In this document: positions 54,124 to 64,000 of the stretch, piece after piece
Position numbering within the stretch: position 1 is the stretch's first letter
How the letters are laid out: each line of letters begins with the position of its first letter
Assembly (NCBI GenBank): GCA_019671135.1
Contig: JAHRHY010000019.1
Coordinates: forward strand, 1,092,501 to 1,156,500
Reading direction: 5' to 3'
Source: Linnemannia hyalina
Taxonomy: Eukaryota; Mortierellomycota; Mortierellomycetes; Mortierellales; Mortierellaceae
DNA: 64,000 nt
Position numbers and translations under genes: made by a program
The notes under the pieces: generated by a model
What the model was told of the DNA's origin: nothing
What the model saw: the letters and a program-made list of their open reading frames with translations, nothing else
The model's database searches: none

Positions 54124-56391
54124 ATGACAAGCCCGACATCACGAGCAATCTCTCGACTGGGCATCGGCTCCTACAGGCTGGCCCTGGGCGTCCCCGAGCA
54201 CGAGCGAATCCTCTACAGAGCCCTCGAGCGTCAAAAAGACCCCCGGCTCAACATCAACCTCATCGATACCTCTTCCAACTACTCCAACGGCCGGAGTGAA
54301 CAGCTCATCGGGAAGGTTTGTCACCTTACTCTTTGCTTCGTGTCAGGGACTTTTGACAGCAGGAAGGTGACTGACGTTTTGTGTCTATTCTCCTCTCAAC
54401 CTATAGGTCCTATCGAACCCTCGACATAACACGTTACGTCGGGACGAGATTGTGATAGCGACAAAGTTTGGGTACATCCAGAACGAGAACATGCGGCTCC
54501 TCTCTGAAGGTGTCTTCCAGGTAACAAACTCAAGCTTTTCTTTGCAGTCGTCATCAAGCGTATGATGGAGGGGACAAAGATTTCTCACGCTCTATTGACA
54601 TCCAATTTTCGCTTTTTCCTTTCGTCGACCAGAGGGTTCCGCCGGAAGAGATTGTCGAGTACTCACGGGAATGCTATCACTCCATCCACCCAGAGTTCAT
54701 GAGGTATTTTTTATTCGTCATCCCCTCTCCCTCTCCCTCGACTGTTGACGTTGGAGATATGCATGGTTGTCTCACTGTTCAATTATATTTCGTGGGTGTA
54801 TGTCCTTGTGTCCTCTCTTATTTGGGAGCATCCTCCGAACAACCAACATACTCACATGGAACAACGTATACAACTATGAACACAGAGACCAGCTCACTCG
54901 GTCACTGGAAAGACTCAACACCAAATACGTCGACATCCTGTTTGTCCACAATCCAGAGTACTTTTTGATGACCAACGTTAAAGGCACCGAGGACAACGTC
55001 AAAAGTAAGTACTCGATGCTCTATCGCCCAAACCTCTGTCTGTACCTTTATACTTTTGCCACCCCATGAGGCAACACTAACACTTCCTCTACACTCCCAC
55101 TCCTAACATAGAGCACCAAACCATCCTCCTGAACAGGTTAGCCATCCTATTCGAAGAACTGGAACGAGAGATCGAAAAGGGTAGGATTAGGGCCTACGGG
55201 ATCAGCAGTAACTCTTTCTCGCTCAAACCGTCCCATGCACATTTCTTGCCGTACCAGGATCTGATCAAGATGGCGACCAGTGCCTTTGACCGGATGAGGG
55301 TTCAGAGGGACCAGGAGCATGCTTTGTTTCTCGAGCAGCAGCAACAACAGCAACCCTCAGGAGGTGTTATTTCAGGTGGCAGGAGTGGAGGAAAGGTGTT
55401 CCCGCCAAGTAACAGCAGCAGTTTCAGCACCACCGCCAAAACCACACCCCTCTCACCCTCCCAAAAACCAGGACAGGGTTCTACCTCCGAGAAACGTGCC
55501 TCACAACCAACACCACCAAAAATAGTCAACCGCACAACCCATGGCCTAGGCTACCTCCAAATGCCCGGAAATCTACTCGAAACCGAGGGTCTCCACACCA
55601 CAGCCAAATGGGCCAAAGCCAAAAACCTCTCCGTCTTTATCAACCGACCCCTCAACGCCATGTCTCCCGAATATGGCCCTGCGCGTTTGGCTTCTTACCC
55701 GCCACCGCTTGCTCCGACCTACGCGGAGGCCAAGGATGAGATTCTGGGAGCATTTGTGGCGCTAGGTAAGCAGAGGGAGTACCTCCAGTCAAAAATGGGG
55801 AGGTTGAAGGAGATGGTTGAGGGGTTGGATGGGTCGTTGAAGACGGACAAGCTGTCAATTATTCAGATGGAGGGTGCCTCGGTTAGGAACCAGTTACATC
55901 AGGAGTTGGCAAAACCCGTTCCTGTCCCCTCCAAGACCAAGGGTTCTGGTACCACTTTGGGCACCGCGTCGTCGTCATTGTCACCGGTTGCAGCTGCAGC
56001 AGTCGACGCCATCAGGACCTCTCCCACTTCAACAAAGCCCCATACTCCCCCATCCACCTCCACAACGCCACCCTCCTCCACGACCCATGGCACACACGGA
56101 AAAGTCACCGAACATGAACTCGACCACCTCATAAAATCCCTCGACCATTTCATCCACGCCTTCCACCAACAAGTTCGCTTTCAAGAATCCACCCGGATCC
56201 GCAATATCATGACCGAACGCGGTGTCAACCTGAAGGAAGTGCCGATCGAACAGTTTGCGGTCGAGTACTTGTTGGAGCATGACCAGGTTGATGCTGTGTT
56301 GGTGGGTATGAAGAGGGAGCCGTATGTTGATTTCGCGAGAGGGGTGTTAAAGTCCTTGGTTACTCCTCAACCTCCCCCTTCTTCGTCTTAG
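54124..56391 (+). CDS. Aldo/keto reductase with internal and C-terminal insertions
   Basis: An NAD(P)H-dependent oxidoreductase of the TIM-barrel aldo/keto reductase family. Exons: 54124-54315, 54407-54520, 54633-54703, 54886-55004 and 55112-56391, giving 591 residues, nearly twice the usual 310-340. The start of the barrel (SRLGIGSYRLALG) and the catalytic tetrad are visible: Asp and Tyr in LIDTSSNYSNGRSEQLIG, Lys in VIATKFGYIQ and His in DILFVHNPEYF. KGRIRAYGISSNSF is the usual strand-5 region. A Q- and S/T/P-rich insert (about residues 228-300) interrupts the barrel before LGYLQMPGNLLE and VFINRPLNAM. A second low-complexity insert (about residues 440-500) precedes a final segment, VDAVLVGMKREPYVDFARGV, which resembles the end of the AKR barrel. 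The substrate is unknown. Confidence 0.85.
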
Positions 56392-56645
56392 AGGCGAAAT
56401 CCCCTGTAATGTCAGCTCTTTTTGTCGCGAGAGAATAAAAAATTGGTAACGACGTGTAAGGTGTACAATTTTTTTTTATTTGCAAGAGTCGCTCAGGAAT
56501 GCGAAGGGTGAATTGTTTGTTGTATGTGTAATTTGTTGGCTTGTGGGTTGCTGTTGCTGTTATGTTTGACAAAGGTAGAAAGAAGGAAGACAACACGCCT
56601 GCGAATAGACAAGCAGAAAAGAATCCAGTTGAAATCGCTCTCTCT

Positions 56646-57808
56646 TCAGAGACGCTCGAGGCCCTTGTAGGTGGCAGAGGTGATCTTGGCGGCAGCAGCA
56701 TCATCCACAAACCAGCTCAGAGTACCCGTGACAGGCTTAACCATCTGTGCGGGCAGATGCCCCGGAGCATCCAAAAGCTGATGCAACATATCCTGCTTGC
56801 CCGCACCAGCCGCAACAAACGCCACATGGTGGGCATGGTTCAACACAGGGAAGGTCAAGGTAATTCTCTCCGAGGGAGGCTTGGGCGAATCCGTGATATA
56901 GGCACACCAACTCGTCATCTCCTTCAACAATGGATGTCCGGGGAACAATGAGCAGGTATGACCGTCGGGGCCGACTCCCAAGAGGATGAGATCAAAGACG
57001 GGGAAACGGACAGAATCCTTGGTGGCGAATGTCTTTGCGAGTTGGGAGATGTAGTCCTCGGCGGCTTCTTCGGGGTCGGAGACGAGGTCGTTGTCGATGG
57101 TGTGGATGTTCTCTTGGGGGATGTCGACGTGGTCGAAGAGCTCGGTTTTGGCGAGGAGGTAGTTCGAGTCCTCGTGGTCCAGAGGCACGCAGCGTTCGTC
57201 TGCGAAGTAGACAATCCAGTTCGACTATTAGGTCATACCATGATAACAGGCAATGATTAGTGAGACTGTCCAATGGGTGGGCCCTTCGTGAGAAAATAAT
57301 TTTCTTCAAGGGTTCAAGACAGCGAGACAAAGGGCATAAAGAGCATGAAAGTAAAGAACGATCCGACAAAAAAAAAAAAAAAACGCTGCAGCAAAAGCGT
57401 TCTTGCCAGTGATTATCAAACATCCATGCACGTTTCACCCTCATAAACCATGCGTAACTCTTCCCTTCCTTTTCTCCTCCACTTGTATCAAAGTAACAAC
57501 ATGCACAACCCACCCTTCCTTCTGTTTTTCTATCCCTATCAGTCCCCACTCTTATCCATCTTTCCTTACTTTTTTCTAAACAAAAAAAAGCAAAAGCTAG
57601 AACTTACAAAGTCGACGGACTTGTTATGCTTCAAGACAGCAGCAAGCTGTTTGGGGAGCGAGCCTCCAGAGATGGCAACAGTGAACTTGCCGTGGCGCCG
57701 AATAGCCTCGTCCGAGAGCTTGGCGACGTAGGTGTCGAGCCCTTGCGAGAGCGCGGGCACGTCGGGGAAGGTAAAGATTTGCGTTGGTCCTGCTGCGTGA
57801 AGTGGCAT
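56646..57808 (-). CDS. SOL3: 6-phosphogluconolactonase
   Basis: Hydrolyses 6-phosphogluconolactone to 6-phosphogluconate, the second step of the oxidative pentose phosphate pathway in the cytosol. Two exons on the minus strand, 57808-57608 and 57224-56646, give 259 residues, the usual size. Motifs: FTVAISGGSLPKQLAAVL, WIVYFADERCVPLDHEDSNY, the signature LLGVGPDGHTCSLFPGHPLL, RITLTFPVLNHAHHVAFVAA and the C-terminal TGTLSWFVDDAAAAKI. Intron 1 (57225-57607) is 383 nt and contains a poly-A run. The gene converges on the aldo/keto reductase (254 bp) and is followed upstream by PHO84 on the same strand, with no sign of an operon. Confidence 0.96.
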
Positions 57809-58239
57809 GTTTGTCTTTTTTTTTTTAATCCTGTGTGTGTGTGTGTGGTTATGGTTGTTTCCTGTGTGAGTTTGTTTCTTGTCCTTGGCTTGTGAGTGGA
57901 GTGAGTGGAGCAGAGTGGAGTGGAGTGGAGTGGGGTAGGAATGAAAAGAGAAGAAAGGTGAATGGAAGGGATGTAAAAGAATAAAAAAGAAGCAACAAGG
58001 CAGAAAGGAGAGAATTTGTTGCTGTCACCCATCACACAAGAACGTCATTGGCGTGCAAGTGCAAGCAAGCTTAACCAAGAGGACAGTCACTTCAACAGGC
58101 ATCATCATCGCCTTTTGTCCCTTATCTCAAATTGACTCCGCGCGCGTTTTTTATTTATATTTCGATGGGGTGCGGATGGGAAGGAAAGATAGAAAGATAA
58201 AAAAAAGGGTAAAGGGACAAAGATACAAAGGTGTAGAGA
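57809..58239. other. Promoter of 6-phosphogluconolactonase and 3' flank of PHO84
   Basis: 431 bp with GT repeats near 57833-57848 and GAGTG repeats near 57893-57935. No gene is visible. Confidence 0.5.
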
Positions 58240-60045
58240 CTACTTCTCGGCGTCCACATTGTTGTTGTTGTTGTTGTTGTTGCGATCAACGTGAGGACTA
58301 TTCAAAAAATCCCCACTACCATTGCTCCCATCCTGATACCCATGATGATGCTGACCTCCCGCATTACAATCATCATCAACCTCGTTCGACAACTCTTCCA
58401 GCGTCTTGCCCTTGGTCTCGGGGATCAAGAACGTTACCAGCAGCCCCACTAACATAAACAACGCAAAGATCTGCAACAGCTCTGGCAAGAACGCGTTGGT
58501 TCCACCACGATCCTTCAACTGCGAAAAGCCCACCTGTGCAATAATCGCTCCCAACTTGCCCGACCCCGCTGCGATACCGTGACCTGTCGATCGGTACCGT
58601 GTTGGGAACACCTCACCCGGGATCACAAACGTGGTAGAGTTGGGTCCAAAGTTCTGGAAGAACTGGGTCATCGCGAAAAGGACAATGAACAGCGCCGAGG
58701 AGGTGGCTCGGATCTTGTCGTAGGCGAAACCGAGAATGCAGAAGAGGACGCAAGACATGAAGAATCCCAAGAGCTGAATCTTGATCCGACCCAGACGCTC
58801 GATCGTAAAGACGGTGACCCAGTAGCCCGGAATGGATCCGAGGAGGACAATGATAATCTGACCGATGGCCGCGTTCCAGTTGGTCGACCAGGCGTTCCCC
58901 GTGGAAGACGAAAAATTGATGGACGAAAGAATAAACGAGTTGTTGAGACCGATCCCGTAAAAGGCCACATCAAGTGAAAACCAGGCCACCGACGTGCCAA
59001 ATAGGACCTTGAAGTTCTCCCATTTGGAAAAGTACCGACAGAAATCCGAGAAGGAGCCCTTGACAATCGCCGGGTTGGACAGGATCACCTTCTTGTTGAC
59101 TTCGTCGTCGTCCTTGATAAGGTTACCATCACCATCCTCCTTGCAGACTGTAGCAACGTCCCTCTCAGCTTGGTGGACATCGTTCTCGATATCGAGGACA
59201 TACCGCGGGGTCTCGGGAATGGTCAGTCGGAAATAGACCGCGACTAGGGCAGGGATACACCCAAAACCGATCAGGATCCGCCAAACATAGTCCAACATTA
59301 AAGGGTCTGCAATAATCGCCGTCTTGAAGGCCGCAAGAAGAATGACAGCAATCAGTCCGGTGGTCAAGTACCCAAACCCCTGCATCGCAAAGACAGCAGC
59401 CATCATGGCCCCACGGCGGTTGGTGGTCGCAAACTCGGACGTGATGACTGCCGAGAGTGGGTAATCACCCCCGATCCCAACACCGACCATCAACCTCCAC
59501 ACAATCAACGCGGCAGGCAACGACAAGGCCGGACCTTCGCCAGAGAGAGCTTGCCCCAGAGTTGCGACAATAATGATCATGAGCTCGATACCGTACATCC
59601 GCTTGCGGCCCAGACGATCGGCGAGGTGCCCGAACCCGATTTGGCCGATAAAGGTACCAATGGAGGCAGCGACTTTAATGCCGAGGTCTAGGTCAGTGGG
59701 CATGATTCCGCTTTCGAAATAGATGGTGCCGAGCATGGGAGTGACGAGGTTGATAGCAAAGAGATCGTAGGCGTCGGTGAAGAAACCGACTCCAGCGACG
59801 AGACAGGTGCGGATGTGGAACCAGCCAAACTCTGCATTGTCGATCTTGGCCAGGGCTTCTCTACGGCGATTGCTGAGTTCGCGGGGGTCATTATCGTTGT
59901 TGCTGTTGTTGTTGTTGTTGCTGTTGTTGTCGTTGAATTGGTAGTGTTGAGGGTAAGAGTCGACGGTGTCTTGGTACGGGTGTAAGACGGGGTCTGTGTG
60001 TGAAGCAGCGCCCGCCGTCGGTGCTGATGGTTCGTAGGCGAGCAT
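58240..60045 (-). CDS. PHO84: High-affinity inorganic phosphate:H+ symporter (PHO84 family MFS)
   Basis: A plasma-membrane phosphate importer, 601 residues in a single exon, unlike its neighbours. The N-terminus is Asn-rich, then IRTCLVAGVGFFTDAYDLFA opens span 1 with the family hallmark GFFTDAYDLF. MFS loop motif GHLADRLGRKRMYG, the signature GVGIGGDYPLSAVITSEFA, GFGCIPALVAVYFRLTIPET and a large central cytosolic loop with acidic residues follow. The second half has FNFQNFGPN-like FFQNFGPNSTTFVIPGEVFP and RYRSTGHGIAAGSGKLGAII. The C-terminus is hydrophilic, ending in an Asn run. A TATA element lies about 190 bp upstream at 60235-60245, in line with strongly regulated transcription under phosphate limitation. 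Codon runs for Asn coincide with GTT repeats on the plus strand. Confidence 0.96.
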   Translation of the reverse strand: MLAYEPSAPTAGAASHTDPVLHPYQDTVDSYPQHYQFNDNNSNNNNNSNNDNDPRELSNRRREALAKIDNAEFGWFHIRTCLVAGVGFFTDAYDLFAINLVTPMLGTIYFESGIMPTDLDLGIKVAASIGTFIGQIGFGHLADRLGRKRMYGIELMIIIVATLGQALSGEGPALSLPAALIVWRLMVGVGIGGDYPLSAVITSEFATTNRRGAMMAAVFAMQGFGYLTTGLIAVILLAAFKTAIIADPLMLDYVWRILIGFGCIPALVAVYFRLTIPETPRYVLDIENDVHQAERDVATVCKEDGDGNLIKDDDEVNKKVILSNPAIVKGSFSDFCRYFSKWENFKVLFGTSVAWFSLDVAFYGIGLNNSFILSSINFSSSTGNAWSTNWNAAIGQIIIVLLGSIPGYWVTVFTIERLGRIKIQLLGFFMSCVLFCILGFAYDKIRATSSALFIVLFAMTQFFQNFGPNSTTFVIPGEVFPTRYRSTGHGIAAGSGKLGAIIAQVGFSQLKDRGGTNAFLPELLQIFALFMLVGLLVTFLIPETKGKTLEELSNEVDDDCNAGGQHHHGYQDGSNGSGDFLNSPHVDRNNNNNNNNVDAEK

Positions 60046-61030
60046 TTGTTGTATACTAAGATGTAGGGGAGACGTTGTTGAGAAGGGGGGGAGGGGGGGG
60101 TGTGGGTGATAAGAGAAGTGGAGTGGAAGAGTGAGTGAGTGAGTTAAAGACGAAGGAAAGAAGGAGAGGAGGAAAGAAGGACGGAGGAGAGGAAGAAAGG
60201 AAAAGAAGTGATCAAAGGTGTCTTTTTTCGCCTATTTTTTATATATGCTGATCCCTGATCACTGAGACACGCTTATCAAAGTGCACTGTGCATATCGAAT
60301 CCAACTGACTGTTGCGCTGCCTTTTTTGAGCAGTGGCCATGGCCATTCACTTGTCCAAACCTCCTCTTTTGCTACCGTTAACGAACCAATGGGGCAACTA
60401 TGCAAATGTGACAGGCATATACATACAAAACGCGCCTTTCTTCGCACCTCAATGATAGGTCAATTGTCATCATTGGCATCGCATTTTGCATCCCTGGAGC
60501 GAGGGGTGGCCCGTTCGTGACCACACATTGAACAACGTGGACAACAAACTTGATTTATGGTTGGGCCATCGCCCATTTGTCCTGAACGAGTGCCCTTTCG
60601 CGCATTGCACTAGCCTTCAATGGGCCAAACAAGTCTCAGGCATAACCCTTTTCCTGGGCAAAAGCATTGTCTCAAGGGAGGATACGCAATCGCTTTCAGT
60701 TCAATCATACCCTCTGATTGGCTCCGGTGCCGTGCCCTTGCGCATCGTTCCTTCAATTGACTCACGAACATGTTTGTTTGTCCGACTAGAAAGTGCGATA
60801 GGATACGCGCAGGGACTTTCATAGAACACGAAGATTGTATCGGACGACAACAAGCTATTTTATTTCCTCTTTTTTTTTTTCGTCTGTCACGTTTATTCTC
60901 AACGGCAGAGAGCCCATGTCTTCTTCCACACCAACAAACTAAAAACAATCAGACGGCGTCGTTGTTTATTCCCGCACATGTGGTGCTGCTAACGTTTCCC
61001 AACCATCATCCCCACCACCTTTCACCACTA
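60046..61030. other. PHO84 promoter region and 3' flank of the GNAT gene
   Basis: 985 bp. The PHO84 leader is pyrimidine-rich (purine-rich on the plus strand, 60070-60210), with a TATA box behind it. The remainder is ordinary mixed sequence; I see no gene. Confidence 0.5.
60235..60245 (-). promoter_or_regulatory. TATA box of PHO84
   Basis: TATATAAAAAA on the minus strand, 190 bp upstream of the PHO84 ATG and separated from it by a pyrimidine-rich leader, the usual arrangement in this window. Confidence 0.55.
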
Positions 61031-61865
61031 CTAGCCCACCAGAGAATCCAAAGGTTCAGCCTCCTCAACCAACTCCCACTTTTCAACATCCTCATCCGAA
61101 ACACTCAACCTCAGCACCCACATCCGAATCTCCTTCCCATTCTTCACAACGGTTCTCTCCCACCCTTCCCCTTCCTGAACCACAAACCCAACCTTCTCCA
61201 TGATCCGACGACTGGCGTAGTTTCCAATGAAGGCGTGGGCGTTGAATTTACGTTTTCCGGCTTCGACCATTGAGACGCGGTGGAGGAGGAGGCGCAGGGC
61301 TTTTGTCATTAGGCCTTGGCCGTGGTACTCTGGTGCCAGCCAGTACCTAGGGGGGGTCAATATAAAGAATGGGCGTCAGTGTTGGGTGTTGACTGTACAT
61401 GTACATGCAAGCAATTGAATCCTCATTCCAAGATACTCTTACGTACCCGATATCATCTCCAGTAAGGATATCGTCACTCCCATTCGATACTGCTATACTA
61501 CCCACCGCCCTCCCGCCTCTACTCATATCCCTGAAACAGAAATCCAAGGGCGTCCCCTTCTCCGTCATCCTGTCGACCTGCATCCCAAGCCAAAAATCAG
61601 CATTCTCCAAGGTGTAAGGAAAAGGTGGTCCACAGAGGTAGGAATGGATCCGGGCGTCGTTGAGGTACTCGACGAGGGTTTCGCGGTCGGTGGGAAACCA
61701 GGGTCCGAGGGTGATTGTGGGGGTTAGCCAGATGGGTGGGTAGGAGGTGTGCAGGGCTAGGAGGCGGGCGTGTTCCTCGGGAGTGCGTTTGGTAGGCGTG
61801 GGAGTGGTATGCTCGGTTGGGTCAGGTTGAGTTGCCTCGATGGTGGTGGCGGTTGGTTCGGACAT
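61031..61865 (-). CDS. GNAT-family N-acetyltransferase (RimJ/RimL-like)
   Basis: A putative acetyl-CoA-dependent acetyltransferase of 244 residues in two exons, 61865-61447 and 61346-61031. The N-terminal 35 residues are T/P-rich. The GNAT fold follows: ITLGPWFPTDRETLVEYLND, LENADFWLGMQ, DFCFRDMSRGGRAVGSIAV, then the acetyl-CoA-binding region DDIGYWLAPEYHGQGLMTKA (motif A, here HGQGLM) and AFIGNYASRRIMEKVGFVVQ (motif B). This pattern is shared by ribosomal-protein and small-molecule acetyltransferases, so the substrate cannot be given. A TATATAAA element lies about 85 bp upstream of the ATG. Confidence 0.88.
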
Positions 61866-61947
61866 TTGATGGGAATGTTTACCTTTCTTGACGATAAGAG
61901 TGAGAAGTGTGGGTGAGAGAAGAAAAATGAGGGGAAGAATCATTCCC

Positions 61948-61955
61948 TTTATATA
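61948..61955 (-). promoter_or_regulatory. TATA box of the GNAT gene
   Basis: TATATAAA on the minus strand, 83 to 90 bp upstream of the acetyltransferase start codon. Confidence 0.5.
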
Positions 61956-62158
61956 CATTTTCCACAGTGAGAGAGAGAGCATGACGCACAATAGTTCACT
62001 GTTGATGGGAAACAGAGTCAGCTCTCATGTGCATACTGCGGAGGGGAATGATGTTCATTTTGGAGTTGACTCAAAGCCACATGTAGCAAACACATGCCGC
62101 CTCTGTATGTTGGGAAAAAAATGAGTCTGAAATGATTGAACAACTACATACTATATAT

Positions 62159-64000
62159 CTAAAGTTGCTCAGGCTGGTTGGCACCAACAAGAAGGGTCCT
62201 AACAATCTCAAAGACAGCATGGGCTCGGCCAGCCCACCCAGCATAAATAATATTCACAAGATCCCTCGTCACCACAATGGCATCCCCAACATTGTTCATC
62301 GGGTACTGTAACACAGGTGGCAAGAACGTCTGGATCAACATCGGCCACCGATCCATCGTCACCGCCTTCTGGTGACACACCGCCCTCAAACCCTCAGGCC
62401 CACCAAACCGACCATATCCACTCATCCCCACACCACCGAATGGTAATGACTGACAGAGGTAGTTGACCCCGAAATCGTTTAAGTTGCTCATACCGACCTT
62501 CAGACGATCCATCATATACTGGCCTTCCTTTTGGTTACGAGAAAAGACGTTGGAGCCGAGGCAGTACCGAGTCGAGTTGGCGATGGCGATGGCATCGTCG
62601 AGGGTCTTGAATTTGAAGACGGCCATGATGGGGGCGAAGGCTTCTTCTTGGGCAATCTTCATGTCGGGACGGAGATCGGTGATGAGTGTGGGCGCGAAGA
62701 ATTGGCCGTCAGGGAACTTTGGGTGTACGTATCCGTGGCCTCCGTAGACCAATGTAGCGCCCTCCTTCACCGCCTCGTTCACCAGTCCTTCCAACGCCTT
62801 GTTCTATATTTCACATTACAATATCGAGATCGTCAGCTGTTATACTCGTTTGTCTTTTAAGCAACCCAAGCGATCAAATAACGATAACGTGGAAAAGAGA
62901 CTTACGCGTCCGCTCATGGTCATGGCACCACAGTCAATGTTCTCGATCTCCAGAGGAGGCCCTTGCCTCAACTGCTTGATCCTGCTGCCAGCCATCTCAA
63001 TCAATTTCTCATGTAAACTCTCATGAACAATAATCCTCTCCAACCCAATACAGTTCTGACCACAGTTCTGGAAGACACCTCTCATCAGAATAGGAACCAC
63101 AGCCTCGAGATCGACATCCTTGTTGACAATCGCCACATCCTTGCCTCCCAACTCCAGCACACAGGGCGTCAAGTTGTACGAGGCTGCTGTGGCGACCTTA
63201 GCACCGACTTGGGGGGATCCGATGAATGTGATTCCATCGACTCCGCTGGTCACAACAGCCTCACCGCACTCTTGGAATCCGACCAGGAACTGAACCAGAT
63301 CGGGGTCATGTCCACAGGCCTCGAGACACGTACGGGCGATCTGGGCGAAATAGGTCGTCGTCGACCAGGCAACTTGTTCCGAAGCCTTGATCAAGATTCC
63401 GTTTCCTGCAAAGAGCGCTGTGATCAGGGGTCCAAACGTGTTGTGGAAGGGATAGTTCCACGAGACCAATGCCGCAACAACGCCCATGGGACGGTACTGA
63501 ACACGCGCAGACTTGTAAAACATCAACAGTCCCGGGTCACGGTGCTCGTCCTTGAGGGCATCCTCTCCGTGCGCCAAAGTCCAACGGATACGTTCACAGG
63601 TCGTCAGAATTTCTCCAAACTTGCCATCGACCATAGTCTTGCCTGTATCCCTTGCGGCGACTCTGCAGATCGATTCCTGGTGGAGGAGAATGAAATCCAG
63701 CAGGGACTGGAGGACAATCTTGCGTTGTGCAAAAGTGGTCTTTTCCCATTTGGCTTGAGCCTTTCTGGCTTTGGCGAGGGCAGAGGCGACGTCGGCCTTT
63801 GTTTGTGCAGGGATGGTGGCGAGGTGGCGGCCTGTGGAGGGGTCGTAGCAGATGATTTGATCGGGACGAGCGGGATCCTAATGGGTTTTTGGTATGAAAT
63901 CTGTTTTAGTACGGAAACGAAAATAGGTGTACGTTTTGGGTGTATGTGTCTGCATGCATTGGGTGAGATACATGGAACTGAATGGTGGCCCTGTTCTGGT
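62159..64000 (-). CDS. MSC7: Aldehyde dehydrogenase, MSC7-like, 5' partial
   Basis: An NAD(P)+-dependent aldehyde dehydrogenase whose N-terminus runs out of the window. Visible exons on the minus strand: 64000-63972 (partial), 63877-62906 and 62803-62159; the first joins in frame as ATIQFH/DPARPDQIICYDPSTG. ALDH motifs: VVAALVSWNYPFHNTFGPLI, GNGILIKASE, the catalytic Glu in VLELGGKDVAIV and Cys in FQNCGQNCIGLERI, plus AQEEAFAPIMAVFKF and QSLPFGGVGMSGYGRF. The sequence resembles fungal Msc7 and plant ALDH22-type enzymes more than ALDH3. The C-terminal 60 residues (MLIQTFLPPVLQYPMNN and onward) are moderately hydrophobic. It is not closely related to the ALDH3 gene at 25937-28477. Confidence 0.9.

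Overview
The window is eukaryotic and fungal. Genes are split by short GT-AG introns with pyrimidine-rich ends, and the proteins include fungal hallmarks: a Fungal_trans-type transcription factor, a velvet regulator, PMT4 O-mannosyltransferase and PHO84. Long Q/N/S/G tracts, many microsatellites, a TKL-type kinase with a C1 domain and roughly balanced base composition suggest an early-diverging filamentous fungus, most likely Mortierellomycota (Mortierella/Linnemannia-like). That placement is inference. I see no prophage, CRISPR array, rRNA, tRNA or intact transposon.

Layout from left to right: transcription factor, 5' end cut by the window edge (+, 2-5728); aspartyl aminopeptidase (-, 7979-10518); PMT4 (-, 11303-14530); a 5.2-kb gene-poor, pyrimidine-rich stretch; velvet regulator (+, 19768-25375); ALDH3-type fatty aldehyde dehydrogenase (+, 25937-28477); REI1-like 60S maturation factor (-, 28731-30405); TKL kinase with C-terminal C1 domain (+, 32024-36128); CSC1/OSCA-type channel (-, 36302-39461); a secreted repeat protein full of Kex2-type dibasic sites (+, 41048-42665); DHA2-type MFS transporter (-, 43023-46308); mitochondrial ribosomal protein mL38 (-, 47874-49514); cytosolic ribosomal protein uS9 (+, 50283-51448); DEDDh RNA exonuclease (-, 51789-53809); aldo/keto reductase (+, 54124-56391); 6-phosphogluconolactonase (-, 56646-57808); PHO84 (-, 58240-60045); GNAT acetyltransferase (-, 61031-61865); MSC7-like aldehyde dehydrogenase cut by the right edge (-, 62159-64000).

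Most genes are unrelated housekeeping genes and do not form a pathway cluster. They often sit in convergent or divergent pairs: convergent spacers are 0.17-0.36 kb, apart from the 2.25-kb one at 5729-7978, and divergent spacers of 0.3-1.6 kb probably carry two promoters. I set splice sites from GT/AG (or GC/AG) consensus, frame continuity and family motifs. For every gene whose start and stop I could place, the joined exons give a whole number of codons. The first exons of the aminopeptidase and PMT4 are unresolved.

The most interesting locus is the secreted protein at 41048-42665. It has a signal peptide, five near-identical 44-residue units separated by KR and RR pairs, an acidic linker and a GPI-like C-terminus, so it looks like a kexin-processed repeat-peptide precursor. 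Also notable are two GC-AG introns (velvet and uS9), a 12-nt micro-exon in the MFS gene, a poly-Q upstream ORF ending 5 nt before the REI1 start, and very long low-complexity tails on the two regulators.
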